Assembly: GCF_014212125.1 (NCBI RefSeq)
Contig: NZ_JACJVP010000041.1
Location: 197,443-261,442 of the forward strand
Source of the DNA: Cohnella nanjingensis
GTDB taxonomy: Bacteria; Bacillota; Bacilli; Paenibacillales; Paenibacillaceae
DNA length: 64,000 nucleotides
Direction: 5' to 3'
The notes under the pieces were generated by a model, which was not told the DNA's origin, did not search any database, and was given only the letters and a program-made list of their open reading frames with translations. Positions 1 to 8,763 of the stretch are shown here, in pieces. Position 1 is the first letter of the stretch. Each line of letters opens with the position of its first letter. Position numbers and translations under genes: made by a program.

Positions 1-74
1 TTCCTTCAAGATCCTTATCGCTGTTGGGAGGTGCGACAACGATTTCTTTCTATGAAAAGTTTCTAACCTACCTA

Positions 75-91
75 TTAACGCAACGATAACA
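75..91 (+). promoter_or_regulatory. possible Pho box upstream of PhoX gene
   Basis: TTAACG at 75-80 and ATAACA at 86-91 are separated by 5 bases. A weaker TAACCT lies one 11-base period upstream at 64-69. PhoP boxes in Bacillus are tandem TT(A/C/T)ACA-like hexamers with this spacing. The site lies about 55 bases before a PhoX phosphatase gene, the expected kind of target. The matches are imperfect, so this is an inference. Confidence 0.35.
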
Positions 92-145
92 CTAGGATGT
101 TACGATTTCGGAGTCGTTAATTCCATCAAAATAGGAGGGTGTTTG

Positions 146-2329
146 ATGAAACGCAATAGGATCCAAAGAATGAGGAGAATCCGCAGGATGCTCGTCCCGG
201 CGTTTGCCATGGCTCTCGTGTTTCCGGCCGTGCTGCCGGCACAGGCGGCTCCGATTCGGGCAACGGTCAAGTCCATTGAATTCGAGGGCATGGCCGCGCC
301 TGCCAGCGTAAAGGAGATGGCCGACCAATATTCGACCGCTTCCCTCAAAGTGACTTATAGCGATGGTTCCGTAAAGACTTTCCCGCTGTCCTATAACAGA
401 CTGTTCAAAACGACGGACTCGATCGGAGGCACGGTCGCCGGCGTAGCGATCGACCATAAGGGCGCTCCGATTATCGACAACAGCGTTCCCGCGAATCCGA
501 CGCCTTACGTATCCGACTCGCCGGACTCCAACTCGCTGTTCCAGGTACCGGGCATGGCGCCGTCGGCTTTGGGCGGCAATGCCCTGTCGCTGGTCACCCA
601 TTATGAATACATCACTTTTGATAACGCGAATCAATCGGCCTATGGTCTGATTCCGGCCAGCATGAGTCTAACGACGCTGGACCAGAACAAACAGACCGGC
701 GAACTAAAGCCGACCGAGTTGAATAAAATCGATTTCTCCGGCGTAAACGGTCTGTGGATTCCCTGCAACGGCTCTCTGTCCCCTTGGAACACCCATCTCG
801 GCAGCGAGGAATACGATCCGGACGCCCGCGCTTACGAGGCCGATCCGAAAGCTACGTTCATCTCGCCGTTCGTACAGGCGTACTACCAGGATAAGACGAA
901 GACGGGAAATCCGTACGATTACGGCTATATCGTCGAAGTAAAGGCAAATGCCGATAAGTCGACGCAGGTCGCGAAGCACTACAGCATGGGGCGCTTTTCC
1001 CATGAGCTGACGAAGATCGCGCCCGACGGCAAAACGGCCCTGTTCGGCGACGACGGCGGCAATACGATGCTGTTCCTGTATGTAGCGGATAAGGCGCAGG
1101 ACCTGTCGTCCGGCACGCTCTATGCAGCGAAATGGGTGCAGAAGTCGGCCGCGAACGGCGGCAGCGCCGACCTTCAATGGATCAAGCTCGGGCACGGAAC
1201 GGACGCCGAATTGAAGGTGCTCGTCGATAAGGGGCTCCGATTCAGCGATATTTTCGAAACCTCGGACAAGGCTGCCGAAGGCTTCACGGCCATCAAGACG
1301 TACCCGTCCGGCAAGATTGAATATCTGAAGGTGAAACCCGGCATGGAGAAGGCTGCAGCATTCCTTGAAAGCCGCCGCTACGGCGCGATGCTCGGCGCCA
1401 CCTCGGAATTCAACAAAATGGAAGGCGTCACGATCAACGAGAAGGACCGCAAGGCATATGTCGCGATGTCCTATGTAGAAAAGGCGATGGAGAAAGACGC
1501 AAAGGGCGCCGATCCGGCCGACGATATTCAAGTGGACAAAATTTCCTCGGGCGTGACGTATGAGCTCGACCTTGCCGGCGGCGCCAAAGACCGCGATGGC
1601 AGTGCGATCGACAGCGCTTATGTCCCGACGTTCATGAGCGGCCTTGTCGTCGGCGAGGATCTGGCGAAAGCGGACGCGTTGGGCAATAAAGCCGCCGTCG
1701 ACAAAGTCGCCAATCCCGACAATCTCTCCTACTCCGAATCGCTGCGTACGCTGTTTATCGGCGAGGATAGCGGCATGCACGTCAACAATTATCTGTGGGC
1801 GTACAACGTAGACACGCATAAGCTGTCTAGAATTATGTCCGTGCCGGCAGGAGCCGAAGCGACGGGGCTGCAATTCGTCGAAGATCTGAACGGCTTCAGC
1901 TACATCATGAGCAACTTCCAGCATCCGGGAGACGAGCTGCTGCTCCCGGATCCGCTGAAAATCGAAGTGCTGGCGGAAATCAACAAATCGTTCGAGAACC
2001 GCAAAGCCGGCGGCGTAGGATACATTTCCGGCCTGCCGAGCATGAAGCAGATTGTGGAAGCGGCTCCGGTGATTGGGGACGACAACCCAACCGACAAGTC
2101 GCTAGTCGATCTTCGCGCGAAGGCCGCTGCGGCCGGAGCTAAGCTCGAGTGGCACGGCAAAAACAAAGACATCGTGGTCACGTTGGGCAAACATTCGCTG
2201 ACGACGCGGGTCGACTCGTCTACGGCGACGATCGACGGGAAGAAGGTCAACTTGCCGGCGGCGACACAGTTCAGCAAAGGAAAAACCTATTTCTCCGCTG
2301 CGATCTGGGACCAGTTTATCAAGCTTTAA
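146..2329 (+). CDS. PhoX/DUF839-family secreted alkaline phosphatase
   Basis: 727 residues. An arginine-rich N-terminus and a hydrophobic stretch ending in QAA (about residue 30) form an export signal. The body is the DUF839/PhoX beta-propeller: an early CNGSLSPWNTHLGSEE segment carries the conserved Cys and Glu of the family, and GDDGGNTMLFLY follows later. Known PhoX enzymes are Ca/Fe-dependent phosphomonoesterases that release phosphate outside the cell. The last 50 or so residues (TLGKHSLTTRVDSSTATIDG... to FIKL) look like a copper-amine-oxidase-N-type stalk domain, an extra module common in Paenibacillus secreted proteins. I chose the ATG at 146 because the AGGAGG at 133-138 is correctly spaced from it; the TTG at 143 is too close. 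Possible Pho-box hexamers lie upstream. Phosphatase activity is a family inference. Confidence 0.85.
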   Translation: MKRNRIQRMRRIRRMLVPAFAMALVFPAVLPAQAAPIRATVKSIEFEGMAAPASVKEMADQYSTASLKVTYSDGSVKTFPLSYNRLFKTTDSIGGTVAGVAIDHKGAPIIDNSVPANPTPYVSDSPDSNSLFQVPGMAPSALGGNALSLVTHYEYITFDNANQSAYGLIPASMSLTTLDQNKQTGELKPTELNKIDFSGVNGLWIPCNGSLSPWNTHLGSEEYDPDARAYEADPKATFISPFVQAYYQDKTKTGNPYDYGYIVEVKANADKSTQVAKHYSMGRFSHELTKIAPDGKTALFGDDGGNTMLFLYVADKAQDLSSGTLYAAKWVQKSAANGGSADLQWIKLGHGTDAELKVLVDKGLRFSDIFETSDKAAEGFTAIKTYPSGKIEYLKVKPGMEKAAAFLESRRYGAMLGATSEFNKMEGVTINEKDRKAYVAMSYVEKAMEKDAKGADPADDIQVDKISSGVTYELDLAGGAKDRDGSAIDSAYVPTFMSGLVVGEDLAKADALGNKAAVDKVANPDNLSYSESLRTLFIGEDSGMHVNNYLWAYNVDTHKLSRIMSVPAGAEATGLQFVEDLNGFSYIMSNFQHPGDELLLPDPLKIEVLAEINKSFENRKAGGVGYISGLPSMKQIVEAAPVIGDDNPTDKSLVDLRAKAAAAGAKLEWHGKNKDIVVTLGKHSLTTRVDSSTATIDGKKVNLPAATQFSKGKTYFSAAIWDQFIKL

Positions 2330-2401
2330 TACGCGATTCAGAAAACCGCTCCGTTACTTGAACTGGTCAAGTCTTTGTAGACAGACGGAATAAAACCGCT
2401 A

Positions 2402-2442
2402 AGCGCACTCCTCCCTAAATGGGATGGGTGCGCTATTTTTTA
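2402..2442 (+). terminator. rho-independent terminator after PhoX gene
   Basis: The arms AGCGCAC and GTGCGCT enclose an inner CTCCC/GGGAT pairing and are followed by a run of T at 2436-2441. It lies 70 bases after the PhoX stop. Confidence 0.75.
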
Positions 2443-2568
2443 ATTTCGACTGTGGCCTCTCGTAATTGTGAAAATGGGCGTGAGCAAACACAGCCTCATT
2501 GCGTTCGCGGGCCGGGTCGGCCAAAACGATTTTTGCGAAAAGGCTAGCCTTTCGCGGCTTGCGTTCAC

Positions 2569-2574
2569 TATAAT
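2569..2574 (+). promoter_or_regulatory. likely -10 box of the AraC-type regulator gene
   Basis: A perfect TATAAT lies 37 bases before the ATG at 2612. No good -35 hexamer is seen 16-18 bases upstream, so an activator may be needed. The ribosome site CGGAGGG at 2597-2603 lies between the box and the start. Confidence 0.4.
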
Positions 2575-2611
2575 AAGAACGATTTCGTTTCCTTCCCGGA
2601 GGGATTGACGC

Positions 2612-3403
2612 ATGGTCGATCAATTTCAAATACGCAGCTTCATCGGCATGAGAAGCGACGACTGGGCGGATGTCGGCTTTCACCGTCATGCGACGCTGGA
2701 AATCAGCCTGCTGATGGAAGGGCGCGGCATCTTCGAATGGCGCGAACGGAAAATCGCCCTCCAGGCGGGCAATGTCGTCATCGTTCCGGCCCGGATGGAC
2801 CACCGGTTCGAAGGAGCGGGCCATAACCGCTACGGCGTGCTGCATCTGGAGCATATTCCGCCGGCGATCGGGAAGCTGCTGCAACGGCTGGCGAAGGCGG
2901 ATCGTCCGGCCGTCTTCGCGCTCTCCCGCCTCGACAAGGACCGTTTCGAGCGGCTGTTCCGCGAATGGCTGCGCCTCCAGGCTTCGCCGCTCAAGGAGAA
3001 GCTGCGGGCGCATCTGTCTTGGGCGGAGGTGCTCATCCTGTTTTTGCTTGAGCATATGCAGACCGATCAGCAGGCGTTGACGATTACGAAGGCGGCCGAC
3101 TATATCCGCGAAAATTTGCAGCACGGCGTTCAAATGTCGGATCTTGCCGTCCTGACCGGCTTCAGCGAAACCGGATTCCGCCGTCTGTTCGAGCATATGT
3201 ACCATATGAGCCCGAAACGGTATCAGCAGCAATGCCGCATGTCGGAGGCGAAATGGCTGCTCAGCTCCTCGGAGAAGGAAATCGCCGAAATTGCCGGACA
3301 GCTCGGCTTCTCCCGGCTGCACTCGTTCTCCCAATGGTTCAAGCGGGCCGAAGGCGTATCCCCGACCGAATGGCGCAAGTTGCAGCAGGTCCATTTCGGC
3401 TGA
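2612..3403 (+). CDS. AraC-family transcriptional regulator with N-terminal cupin
   Basis: 263 residues. The N-terminal half is a cupin/AraC sensor barrel (FHRHATLEISLLMEGRG, then an AGNVVIVPARMDHRF segment) expected to bind a sugar. The C-terminal 100 residues contain two helix-turn-helix motifs: HGVQMSDLAVLTGFSETGFRR, and a second around AEIAGQLGFSRLHSFSQWFKR that ends in the family's GVSPTEWRK. Start: ATG 2612 with CGGAGGG 9 bases upstream. The genes that follow on the same strand encode a sugar-type dehydrogenase and a TIM-barrel isomerase, so it probably controls their use of a sugar or polyol. The substrate is not visible. Confidence 0.85.
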   Translation: MVDQFQIRSFIGMRSDDWADVGFHRHATLEISLLMEGRGIFEWRERKIALQAGNVVIVPARMDHRFEGAGHNRYGVLHLEHIPPAIGKLLQRLAKADRPAVFALSRLDKDRFERLFREWLRLQASPLKEKLRAHLSWAEVLILFLLEHMQTDQQALTITKAADYIRENLQHGVQMSDLAVLTGFSETGFRRLFEHMYHMSPKRYQQQCRMSEAKWLLSSSEKEIAEIAGQLGFSRLHSFSQWFKRAEGVSPTEWRKLQQVHFG

Positions 3404-3418
3404 TGCTCGTCCCCTATT

Positions 3419-3440
3419 GCCGCCGATCGGGCGGTTTTGT
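3419..3440 (+). terminator. probable terminator after AraC-type gene
   Basis: A short GC stem CCGCC/GGCGG (3420-3434) is followed by TTTTGT. It suggests that the downstream dehydrogenase gene has its own promoter in the 3441-3535 gap. The T run is short. Confidence 0.45.
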
Positions 3441-3555
3441 GTAAATTGCTGCGCTGTTTCGGTAACGACTTTCCTGTCCGAATGCATTACCTTGGAATTA
3501 TCCGAGCAGCGGCGCTGCCCTGCAATATACGGATGTACCGGGAGGAATGTCGAAC

Positions 3556-4551
3556 ATGACGGTCAATATCGGCTTTATCGGAGTCGGCGGAATGGCGGAG
3601 GCCCATATCGGGAAGCTGCTGCAAATTGATCATGCCCACATCGCCGCCGTACATGACATCAATCGGGAAAGATGCGCCGAAATGGCGGACAAGTACGGCG
3701 CGGCGGCTTACGACAGCGCGGAAAGGCTGATCGCGTCGGGGACCATAGACGCCCTGTTCGTCTGCACGCCGCCGTTCGCCCGCGGCGATATCGAGGAGCA
3801 GGCGGCGCGCAAAGGCGTCCACTTGCTGGTCGAGAAGCCGGTCGGCCTCGACATGAACGAAGTGCGGCGCAAGGAACGGGCCATCCGCGACGGCGGCATT
3901 ATTAATACTTCCGGCTACTGTCTCCGCTACATGGATATCGTGTTCAAAGCGAAATCGTACCTGGCCGACAAGCAGATCGATCTGGTCATGTCGTACCGCT
4001 TCGGCGGCATGCCGGACGTTCGCTGGTGGCGCATGATGGAAATGTCGGGCGGGCAGCTGGTCGAGCAATCGACGCATCAGCTTGACCTGATCCGCTATTT
4101 GGCCGGCGAATTCAAGGACGTTCAAGCCATTCACGAGCAGCGTTCGCTGCGCAAGATCGACCCGGAGGCGACGGCCTACGACGTCGGCACCGTCTCGTTC
4201 ACGCTCCGCTCGGGCGCGATCGGCAATATTACGAGCACTTGCCTTGCCAACTACGTCGGCCGCGGCGGAATCGAGTTTTTCGGCAGCGACTTCTACTTGT
4301 CGATCGACGGGGCGGATCTGCGCATCGTCGACGACGGCCAAGATATGACGATCAAGTCGTCCACCGACTTTTACCTGGAGCAGGACAAGGCGTTCGTGGA
4401 GGCCGTGCGGACCGGCCGGCAGGAGCTGCTGCTGGGCGATTACGCCGAAGCGGCCAGGACGCTGGCCGTTACGCTGGCCGCGAACGAATCGGCGGCTTCG
4501 CGGCAACCGGTCGCCCTGCCCGATGATGAGGAGGAGGGCGCAGCATGCTGA
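3556..4551 (+). CDS. Gfo/Idh/MocA-family oxidoreductase
   Basis: 331 residues. The N-terminal Rossmann fold shows IGFIGVGGMAEAHI (GxGxxA-type dinucleotide site), and the family hallmark EKPV(G) follows near residue 94. The C-terminal alpha/beta domain has QLVEQSTHQLDLIRYL, where the family places its catalytic His (here THQLD). These enzymes oxidise or reduce sugars, inositols and keto-glycosides with NAD(P). Start: the ATG at 3556 sits 10 bases after GGAGG (3541-3545); the ATG at 3547 is only 1 base away and is unlikely. The stop overlaps the next gene's start by 7 bases, so the two are translationally coupled. The substrate is unknown. Confidence 0.85.
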   Translation: MTVNIGFIGVGGMAEAHIGKLLQIDHAHIAAVHDINRERCAEMADKYGAAAYDSAERLIASGTIDALFVCTPPFARGDIEEQAARKGVHLLVEKPVGLDMNEVRRKERAIRDGGIINTSGYCLRYMDIVFKAKSYLADKQIDLVMSYRFGGMPDVRWWRMMEMSGGQLVEQSTHQLDLIRYLAGEFKDVQAIHEQRSLRKIDPEATAYDVGTVSFTLRSGAIGNITSTCLANYVGRGGIEFFGSDFYLSIDGADLRIVDDGQDMTIKSSTDFYLEQDKAFVEAVRTGRQELLLGDYAEAARTLAVTLAANESAASRQPVALPDDEEEGAAC

Positions 4552-5375
4552 AGTCGATCAACCAGTGGTGCTTCCCCGCCGATACCCCGCTTGAGCGGGT
4601 AGTCTCCGCGTCCGCCGACGCCGGCTTCGAGGCGATCGAGCTGAATCTGTACGAGCCCGGCGGTATCGGGCTGACGATGGATATGTCGGCGGCCGAAGCC
4701 GAAGCGGTCGGCCGGCTCGTCAGCGGCGGCGGACTGCGGCTGCGCAGCCTGTCGACCGGACTGCTCTGGCAGCATTCGCTGTCGTCGCCGCATCCGGAAG
4801 TGCGCGAGCAAGGCCGCCGCGTCGTCGTTCGCCAGCTGGAGCTGGCCGAGCTGCTCGGGGCGGATACGGTGCTTGTCGTACCCGGGACGGTCAATGCGGA
4901 GACATCGTACGATCAATGCTACGAACGAAGCCAGGCGGAGCTGCGGCTGCTCGTGGCCGAAGCCGAGAAGCGGAAGGTGCGCATCGGCGTCGAGAACGTC
5001 TGGAACAAATTTCTGCTGTCGCCGCTCGAGGCGGCCCGCTACGTCGACGAGCTCGATTCCGCATACGCGGGCGTTTATTTCGACGTCGGCAACGTCCTGC
5101 TGTACGGGTACCCCGAGCAATGGATCCGGATTCTCGGCCGGCGCATCGCCAAAATTCACGTGAAAGATTTCAAAACCGCCGTCGGCAACGGCGGCGGCTT
5201 CGTCCCGCTGCTCGCCGGCGACGTCAACTGGGCAGCCGTCCGGCAGGCGCTGCGGGAAATCGGCTACGACGACACGCTGACCGCGGAAATAAGCCCGTAC
5301 GCGGCCGATCCGCTGCAGGCGGCTTACGATACGGCGCATCAGCTCGGCATCATTATCGGCGGGACGAACGGATAG
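4545..5375 (+). CDS. sugar phosphate isomerase/epimerase (AP-endonuclease-2-like TIM barrel)
   Basis: 276 residues. A xylose-isomerase-like TIM barrel: an N-terminal INQWCFPADTPLERVVSA segment, then GADTVLVVPGTVN, GVENVWNKF with the metal-ligand Glu, YFDVGNVL with the conserved D-x-GN, KIHVKDFK and TAEISPY. Members are tagatose/psicose 3-epimerases, inosose dehydratases or isomerases, often with Mn or Mg. It overlaps the dehydrogenase stop by 7 bases and has a GGAGGAG ribosome site inside that gene. The pair probably oxidises a sugar or cyclitol and then isomerises it. The exact reaction is not readable from the sequence. Confidence 0.8.
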   Translation: MLKSINQWCFPADTPLERVVSASADAGFEAIELNLYEPGGIGLTMDMSAAEAEAVGRLVSGGGLRLRSLSTGLLWQHSLSSPHPEVREQGRRVVVRQLELAELLGADTVLVVPGTVNAETSYDQCYERSQAELRLLVAEAEKRKVRIGVENVWNKFLLSPLEAARYVDELDSAYAGVYFDVGNVLLYGYPEQWIRILGRRIAKIHVKDFKTAVGNGGGFVPLLAGDVNWAAVRQALREIGYDDTLTAEISPYAADPLQAAYDTAHQLGIIIGGTNG

Positions 5376-5438
5376 CCGCCGTCCTTGCCGAAGTTGCGGC
5401 CGGCGACGCGCGCGGCGGAGTTTAGCGGCCGGCAACGA

Positions 5439-5479
5439 GAAGGACCGATTGGCGGAATTCGCGCCGATCGGTCCTTTCG
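5439..5479 (+). terminator. terminator after the isomerase gene
   Basis: AAGGACCGAT at 5440-5449 pairs with ATCGGTCCTT at 5466-5475, with an inner GGCG/CGCC extension, followed by TCGTTAC. It lies between converging genes and could serve both strands. Confidence 0.65.
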
Positions 5480-5509
5480 TTACACGTAGATGGGCTGATT
5501 CGCAGGATT

Positions 5510-6010
5510 TCAAAGGAAAGCACTTCTGTTTGATTCCGGGCTTCGAAACACGCTAATGAAGTAGTCCTCTTCGGGAAAATCGCCAACATACTCCAATCCG
5601 TTATGGCTATAAAATGATTTCAGCTTATCATTCCCCGCCCAGCAATCCAAGTAAAGAATGCTTCCTTTATTTTTCGCAAAAGAACAAGCAAATGCGATCA
5701 TCTTTGCCCCGAATCCATTGCCCTGAAGCTCAGGAAGAATGGCCATTTTAGATAAGTACTTACTACCAGGCTCTATAGGCAATTGGCTTAAAGAATCAAT
5801 ATCACTTATAAAAAATGTTCCACCTACCACTTGATCTACTTCTAAAACGAAACAATGGTTAAAGGTAATCTCATTCTTAATCATTTCAGATTCCCAGGGG
5901 TAAGACCATTGATTGATCCCCTTGGAAATTAAGTCAGCCGTTGCCTCATTAAGCACCTTCATAACCTGGTCCACATCGTGAAACTTTGCCTGCCTTACCC
6001 CGATTTTCAT
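5510..6010 (-). CDS. GNAT-family N-acetyltransferase
   Basis: 166 residues. A GNAT fold: MKIGVRQAKFHDVDQVMKVL at the start, a YLSKMAILPELQGNGFGAKMI segment carrying the acetyl-CoA loop (Q-G-N-G-x-G/A), then LYLDCWAGNDKLKSFYSHNGLEYVGDF. These proteins move an acetyl group from acetyl-CoA to an amine. I chose the ATG at 6010, one base after the rhamnosidase stop (6012-6014), with a GGGAGGAAT site inside that gene. A longer frame to 6100 would overlap the rhamnosidase by 30 codons. It is A+T-richer than the neighbouring glycan genes and may be a separate acquisition riding on that operon. The acceptor is unknown. Confidence 0.8.
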   Translation of the reverse strand: MKIGVRQAKFHDVDQVMKVLNEATADLISKGINQWSYPWESEMIKNEITFNHCFVLEVDQVVGGTFFISDIDSLSQLPIEPGSKYLSKMAILPELQGNGFGAKMIAFACSFAKNKGSILYLDCWAGNDKLKSFYSHNGLEYVGDFPEEDYFISVFRSPESNRSAFL

Positions 6011-6011
6011 C

Positions 6012-8738
6012 TTATTCGATTCCTCCCGCGATTCTAAATCGATAGCTGCCAGAGCCGATTCGAAGCAAATGATGATTCCCTTCCCGGCGCAAAAATTCAA
6101 TCTCTTTCATTTGATCCAGTCGCTGCCCGCCCTCCAAAATGCGATCGATATCCGTAACGGGTACATGAACGACAGCCGTCGTATTGACCGGGATCGTCAC
6201 ATCGAGCCGCAAGATTCCATCCTCCTGCCGCTCCCAATACACTTCGACTCTCCCTTGAACAAGATCATGCCGAGCCTTAACCCACTGCAAGCCGTCTACC
6301 ATTTGCGGGGCTATCGCAAGGTGTTGGAAGTTCGTTTCCTCATAGTTGATTCGGATGCCGGCCAAGCTCGAATAGAACCATTCTTCCGGGTGCCCGAACA
6401 TAAAATGATTTTGCGAAAGCCCTGCCGTCGGGCCGTCCCAAAGCTCCGTCAACGTCGTCGCTCCATGCAAGATTTGATATCCATAGCTAGGATGATCCGT
6501 TTTATTTAGCAAAGTAGAAATGACTCCCGACTGCCCCTCTGCGGCTAATGCCTTGAACATGAACCGCAAACCGACTTCCCCTCCGGAAGGGCTGTTTCCT
6601 CTCTCCCGTATATCCGAAACGATGTTCTCAAGGACTTTCATCCGCAACGAATCAGGCACCAAGCCCAGCGCAAGCGGCATCGCGTTAGAGGTTTGGCTGC
6701 CCCTAGCATATTGACCCGATTCCTCATTCAGAAATTCGGCGTTAAAAGCTTCCTTCACGCTCAAAGCAAGCTCCGCAAACCAATGAGCGTCTTCAAGATT
6801 CCCCACAACCTCGGCTATTTTCTGCATAATGACGGCAACATAATAATAGGTTGCCGATGCCGTGACGGCAATCGGAGTGTGCAACGGAAAACCGTCCGAT
6901 CCGACGTCGCACCAATCTCCCAATCCGTGACTCAGCAAATAACCGTCGGAAAGCCCTGTCAAGTAATCGATGTATTTTTTCATGCCGTCATAATGATTTT
7001 CGAGCACCTCCTTGTCCCCGTACCAATGATAAGCATACCAAGCGGCGATGATATACGCGCTCCCCCACTCGGGAGAATCGCGGAAACCTTCCTCGAACAC
7101 CGTATACTCAGGTGCGATGTCGGGAATAAGCCCGTTATCCAGTTGCGCTTCCCCCATATCCCCCACAATTTTGCGATAGAGGTTAGACACATCGTAGTTA
7201 TACATGATGGATGGCCCCATCAGATGCGTTTGCTCCAGCCAACCCAATTTCTCGCGGTGCGGACAGTCGGTGAATACGCTTTTCATGTTGCTCAGAATCG
7301 CCCAGTTAATATTGTCGTGAATACGATTAAATAGAGGATTAGAACAAGAGAATTCGCCGACTTTCCTCACGTCCGGATAAATCATTTGCCCTTCGATCTG
7401 CTTCAACACCGGCTCTTGCCAAGCCGAAACCGTATTTGCACCCTCAGGAACCGCGCCTTCCACTTGGATGTAACGAAAGCCGGAATAGGAAAATCGCGGA
7501 CGCCAGACTTCATCGCCTTCCCCTTTTAACGTATAAGAGAAGTAGCTTGGACTTTTCGTCCATTTCTGATTCACCTTCCCCTCGTCATCCAGCAGTTCAC
7601 CATAGGTAAACCTCACCTGCGATCCGGAAGCTCCTTTGACAACGATACGTATCCAACCCGAGAAATTCTGCCCAAAGTCATAAACATAGATTCTCGAAGA
7701 GATCCTATTCACCTGGACAGGCTGAAAAGTTCTCATCACCTTCATCGGCGGAATCAATTGCGCTTGAAGCTTGCCTCCAGGCCCGGCAACCAACTCCGCA
7801 TTGTGCCACCTGCCGTCCTCCACGAACTCGGCTTTATCCCAGCCGGCTTGCTCGAGATTCGCATCGTAGTCTTCGCCGCCATAGATGCAAGAGAATGTAA
7901 TCGGTCCGCGACGAATACGCCAATTGTCCCCGGTAACGACCCGCTCCGTCGTGCCATCGCCATATGCTACGTCCAGTTGCATCATCAGCTTCGGATCGCC
8001 AAAGCTTCCGATAAATTTGGCGTAACGCCCTCCGGTTACGTTAAAAAAACCGTTGCCCAGCATGACGCCAACCGCGTTGTCGCCCTTTCGCAGATGCTCC
8101 GTCACATCGATCACCGAATACAGGCACGTATGGTCATAATCCGTCCAGCCGGGCTCGAGCACCCGGTCGCCGACCTTTTGACCGTTCAGGCGAAGCTCAT
8201 AATGCCCAAGTCCGCATATAGAAGCTTTAGCCTTAACCACCTCTTTGTCCAAGCGAAAAACAGACCTGAAAATCGGCAGCGGAGTTCCCATACCGTCTGC
8301 CGCGGCTCCGTCTTTCGTTTGTTCTGCCGCCCAACGGCGTTTGTCCTTTTCCGTAACGCCGATCCATCGTGCCGTCCAATCCTCCGATTGCAGATAGGCC
8401 ATTTCCCATGTCCCATTTCCGCTGTAATCCGTGGGACGATCGTCGGCATCCCATGCTCTCGCTTTCCAGTAATAACGCTTCCCGGATCGAAGCGGCAATC
8501 CTGCATAAACGATGTTCCGATTGCAGGCGGAGACGACTTTCCCGCTATCCCATACATCGGCTTGGCCGCTGCCAAGCTTTTCCTCGCTGGAAGCGACTAA
8601 GATTTGATAGGCAGATTGATTCTGCATGCGCTGTCTAGACTCGAATCCCCAACTGAACCGGGGATCAGGTCGATCAATCCCAATGGGATGAGCAAAGTAT
8701 TCGACTTGCAGATCGGTAACTTGAAATTCGGCTGCCAT
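6012..8738 (-). CDS. GH78 alpha-L-rhamnosidase, cytoplasmic
   Basis: 908 residues, usual length for GH78. Order: N-terminal fibronectin-like part (LQVEYFAHPIGIDRPDPRFSW, KRYYWKARAWD), the beta-jelly-roll domain with LGHYELRLNGQKVGD and EPGWTDYDH, a second beta domain, then an (alpha/alpha)6 barrel starting near IHDNINWAILSNMKSVFTDCPHREKLGWLEQ. That D-C-P-H-R-E-x-x-G-W motif carries the conserved acidic residues of GH78. It removes terminal alpha-linked L-rhamnose from glycans such as rhamnogalacturonan, or from plant glycosides. No signal peptide is seen, so it acts on imported oligosaccharides. It is the second-to-last gene of the first glycan locus. Confidence 0.92.
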   Translation of the reverse strand: MAAEFQVTDLQVEYFAHPIGIDRPDPRFSWGFESRQRMQNQSAYQILVASSEEKLGSGQADVWDSGKVVSACNRNIVYAGLPLRSGKRYYWKARAWDADDRPTDYSGNGTWEMAYLQSEDWTARWIGVTEKDKRRWAAEQTKDGAAADGMGTPLPIFRSVFRLDKEVVKAKASICGLGHYELRLNGQKVGDRVLEPGWTDYDHTCLYSVIDVTEHLRKGDNAVGVMLGNGFFNVTGGRYAKFIGSFGDPKLMMQLDVAYGDGTTERVVTGDNWRIRRGPITFSCIYGGEDYDANLEQAGWDKAEFVEDGRWHNAELVAGPGGKLQAQLIPPMKVMRTFQPVQVNRISSRIYVYDFGQNFSGWIRIVVKGASGSQVRFTYGELLDDEGKVNQKWTKSPSYFSYTLKGEGDEVWRPRFSYSGFRYIQVEGAVPEGANTVSAWQEPVLKQIEGQMIYPDVRKVGEFSCSNPLFNRIHDNINWAILSNMKSVFTDCPHREKLGWLEQTHLMGPSIMYNYDVSNLYRKIVGDMGEAQLDNGLIPDIAPEYTVFEEGFRDSPEWGSAYIIAAWYAYHWYGDKEVLENHYDGMKKYIDYLTGLSDGYLLSHGLGDWCDVGSDGFPLHTPIAVTASATYYYVAVIMQKIAEVVGNLEDAHWFAELALSVKEAFNAEFLNEESGQYARGSQTSNAMPLALGLVPDSLRMKVLENIVSDIRERGNSPSGGEVGLRFMFKALAAEGQSGVISTLLNKTDHPSYGYQILHGATTLTELWDGPTAGLSQNHFMFGHPEEWFYSSLAGIRINYEETNFQHLAIAPQMVDGLQWVKARHDLVQGRVEVYWERQEDGILRLDVTIPVNTTAVVHVPVTDIDRILEGGQRLDQMKEIEFLRREGNHHLLRIGSGSYRFRIAGGIE

Positions 8739-8763
8739 ATCCCTTCCAACATCCCTTCAAAAG

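Noticed and set aside
704..1924. Minus-strand frame of 406 codons
   Set aside because: It is antisense to the PhoX gene, which has a clear signal peptide, motifs and ribosome site. The minus frame has none.
2399..5513. Three long minus-strand frames (2399-3487, 3487-4506, 4440-5513)
   Set aside because: They mirror the AraC, Gfo/Idh/MocA and isomerase genes and carry no recognisable family motifs; they are complement shadows.
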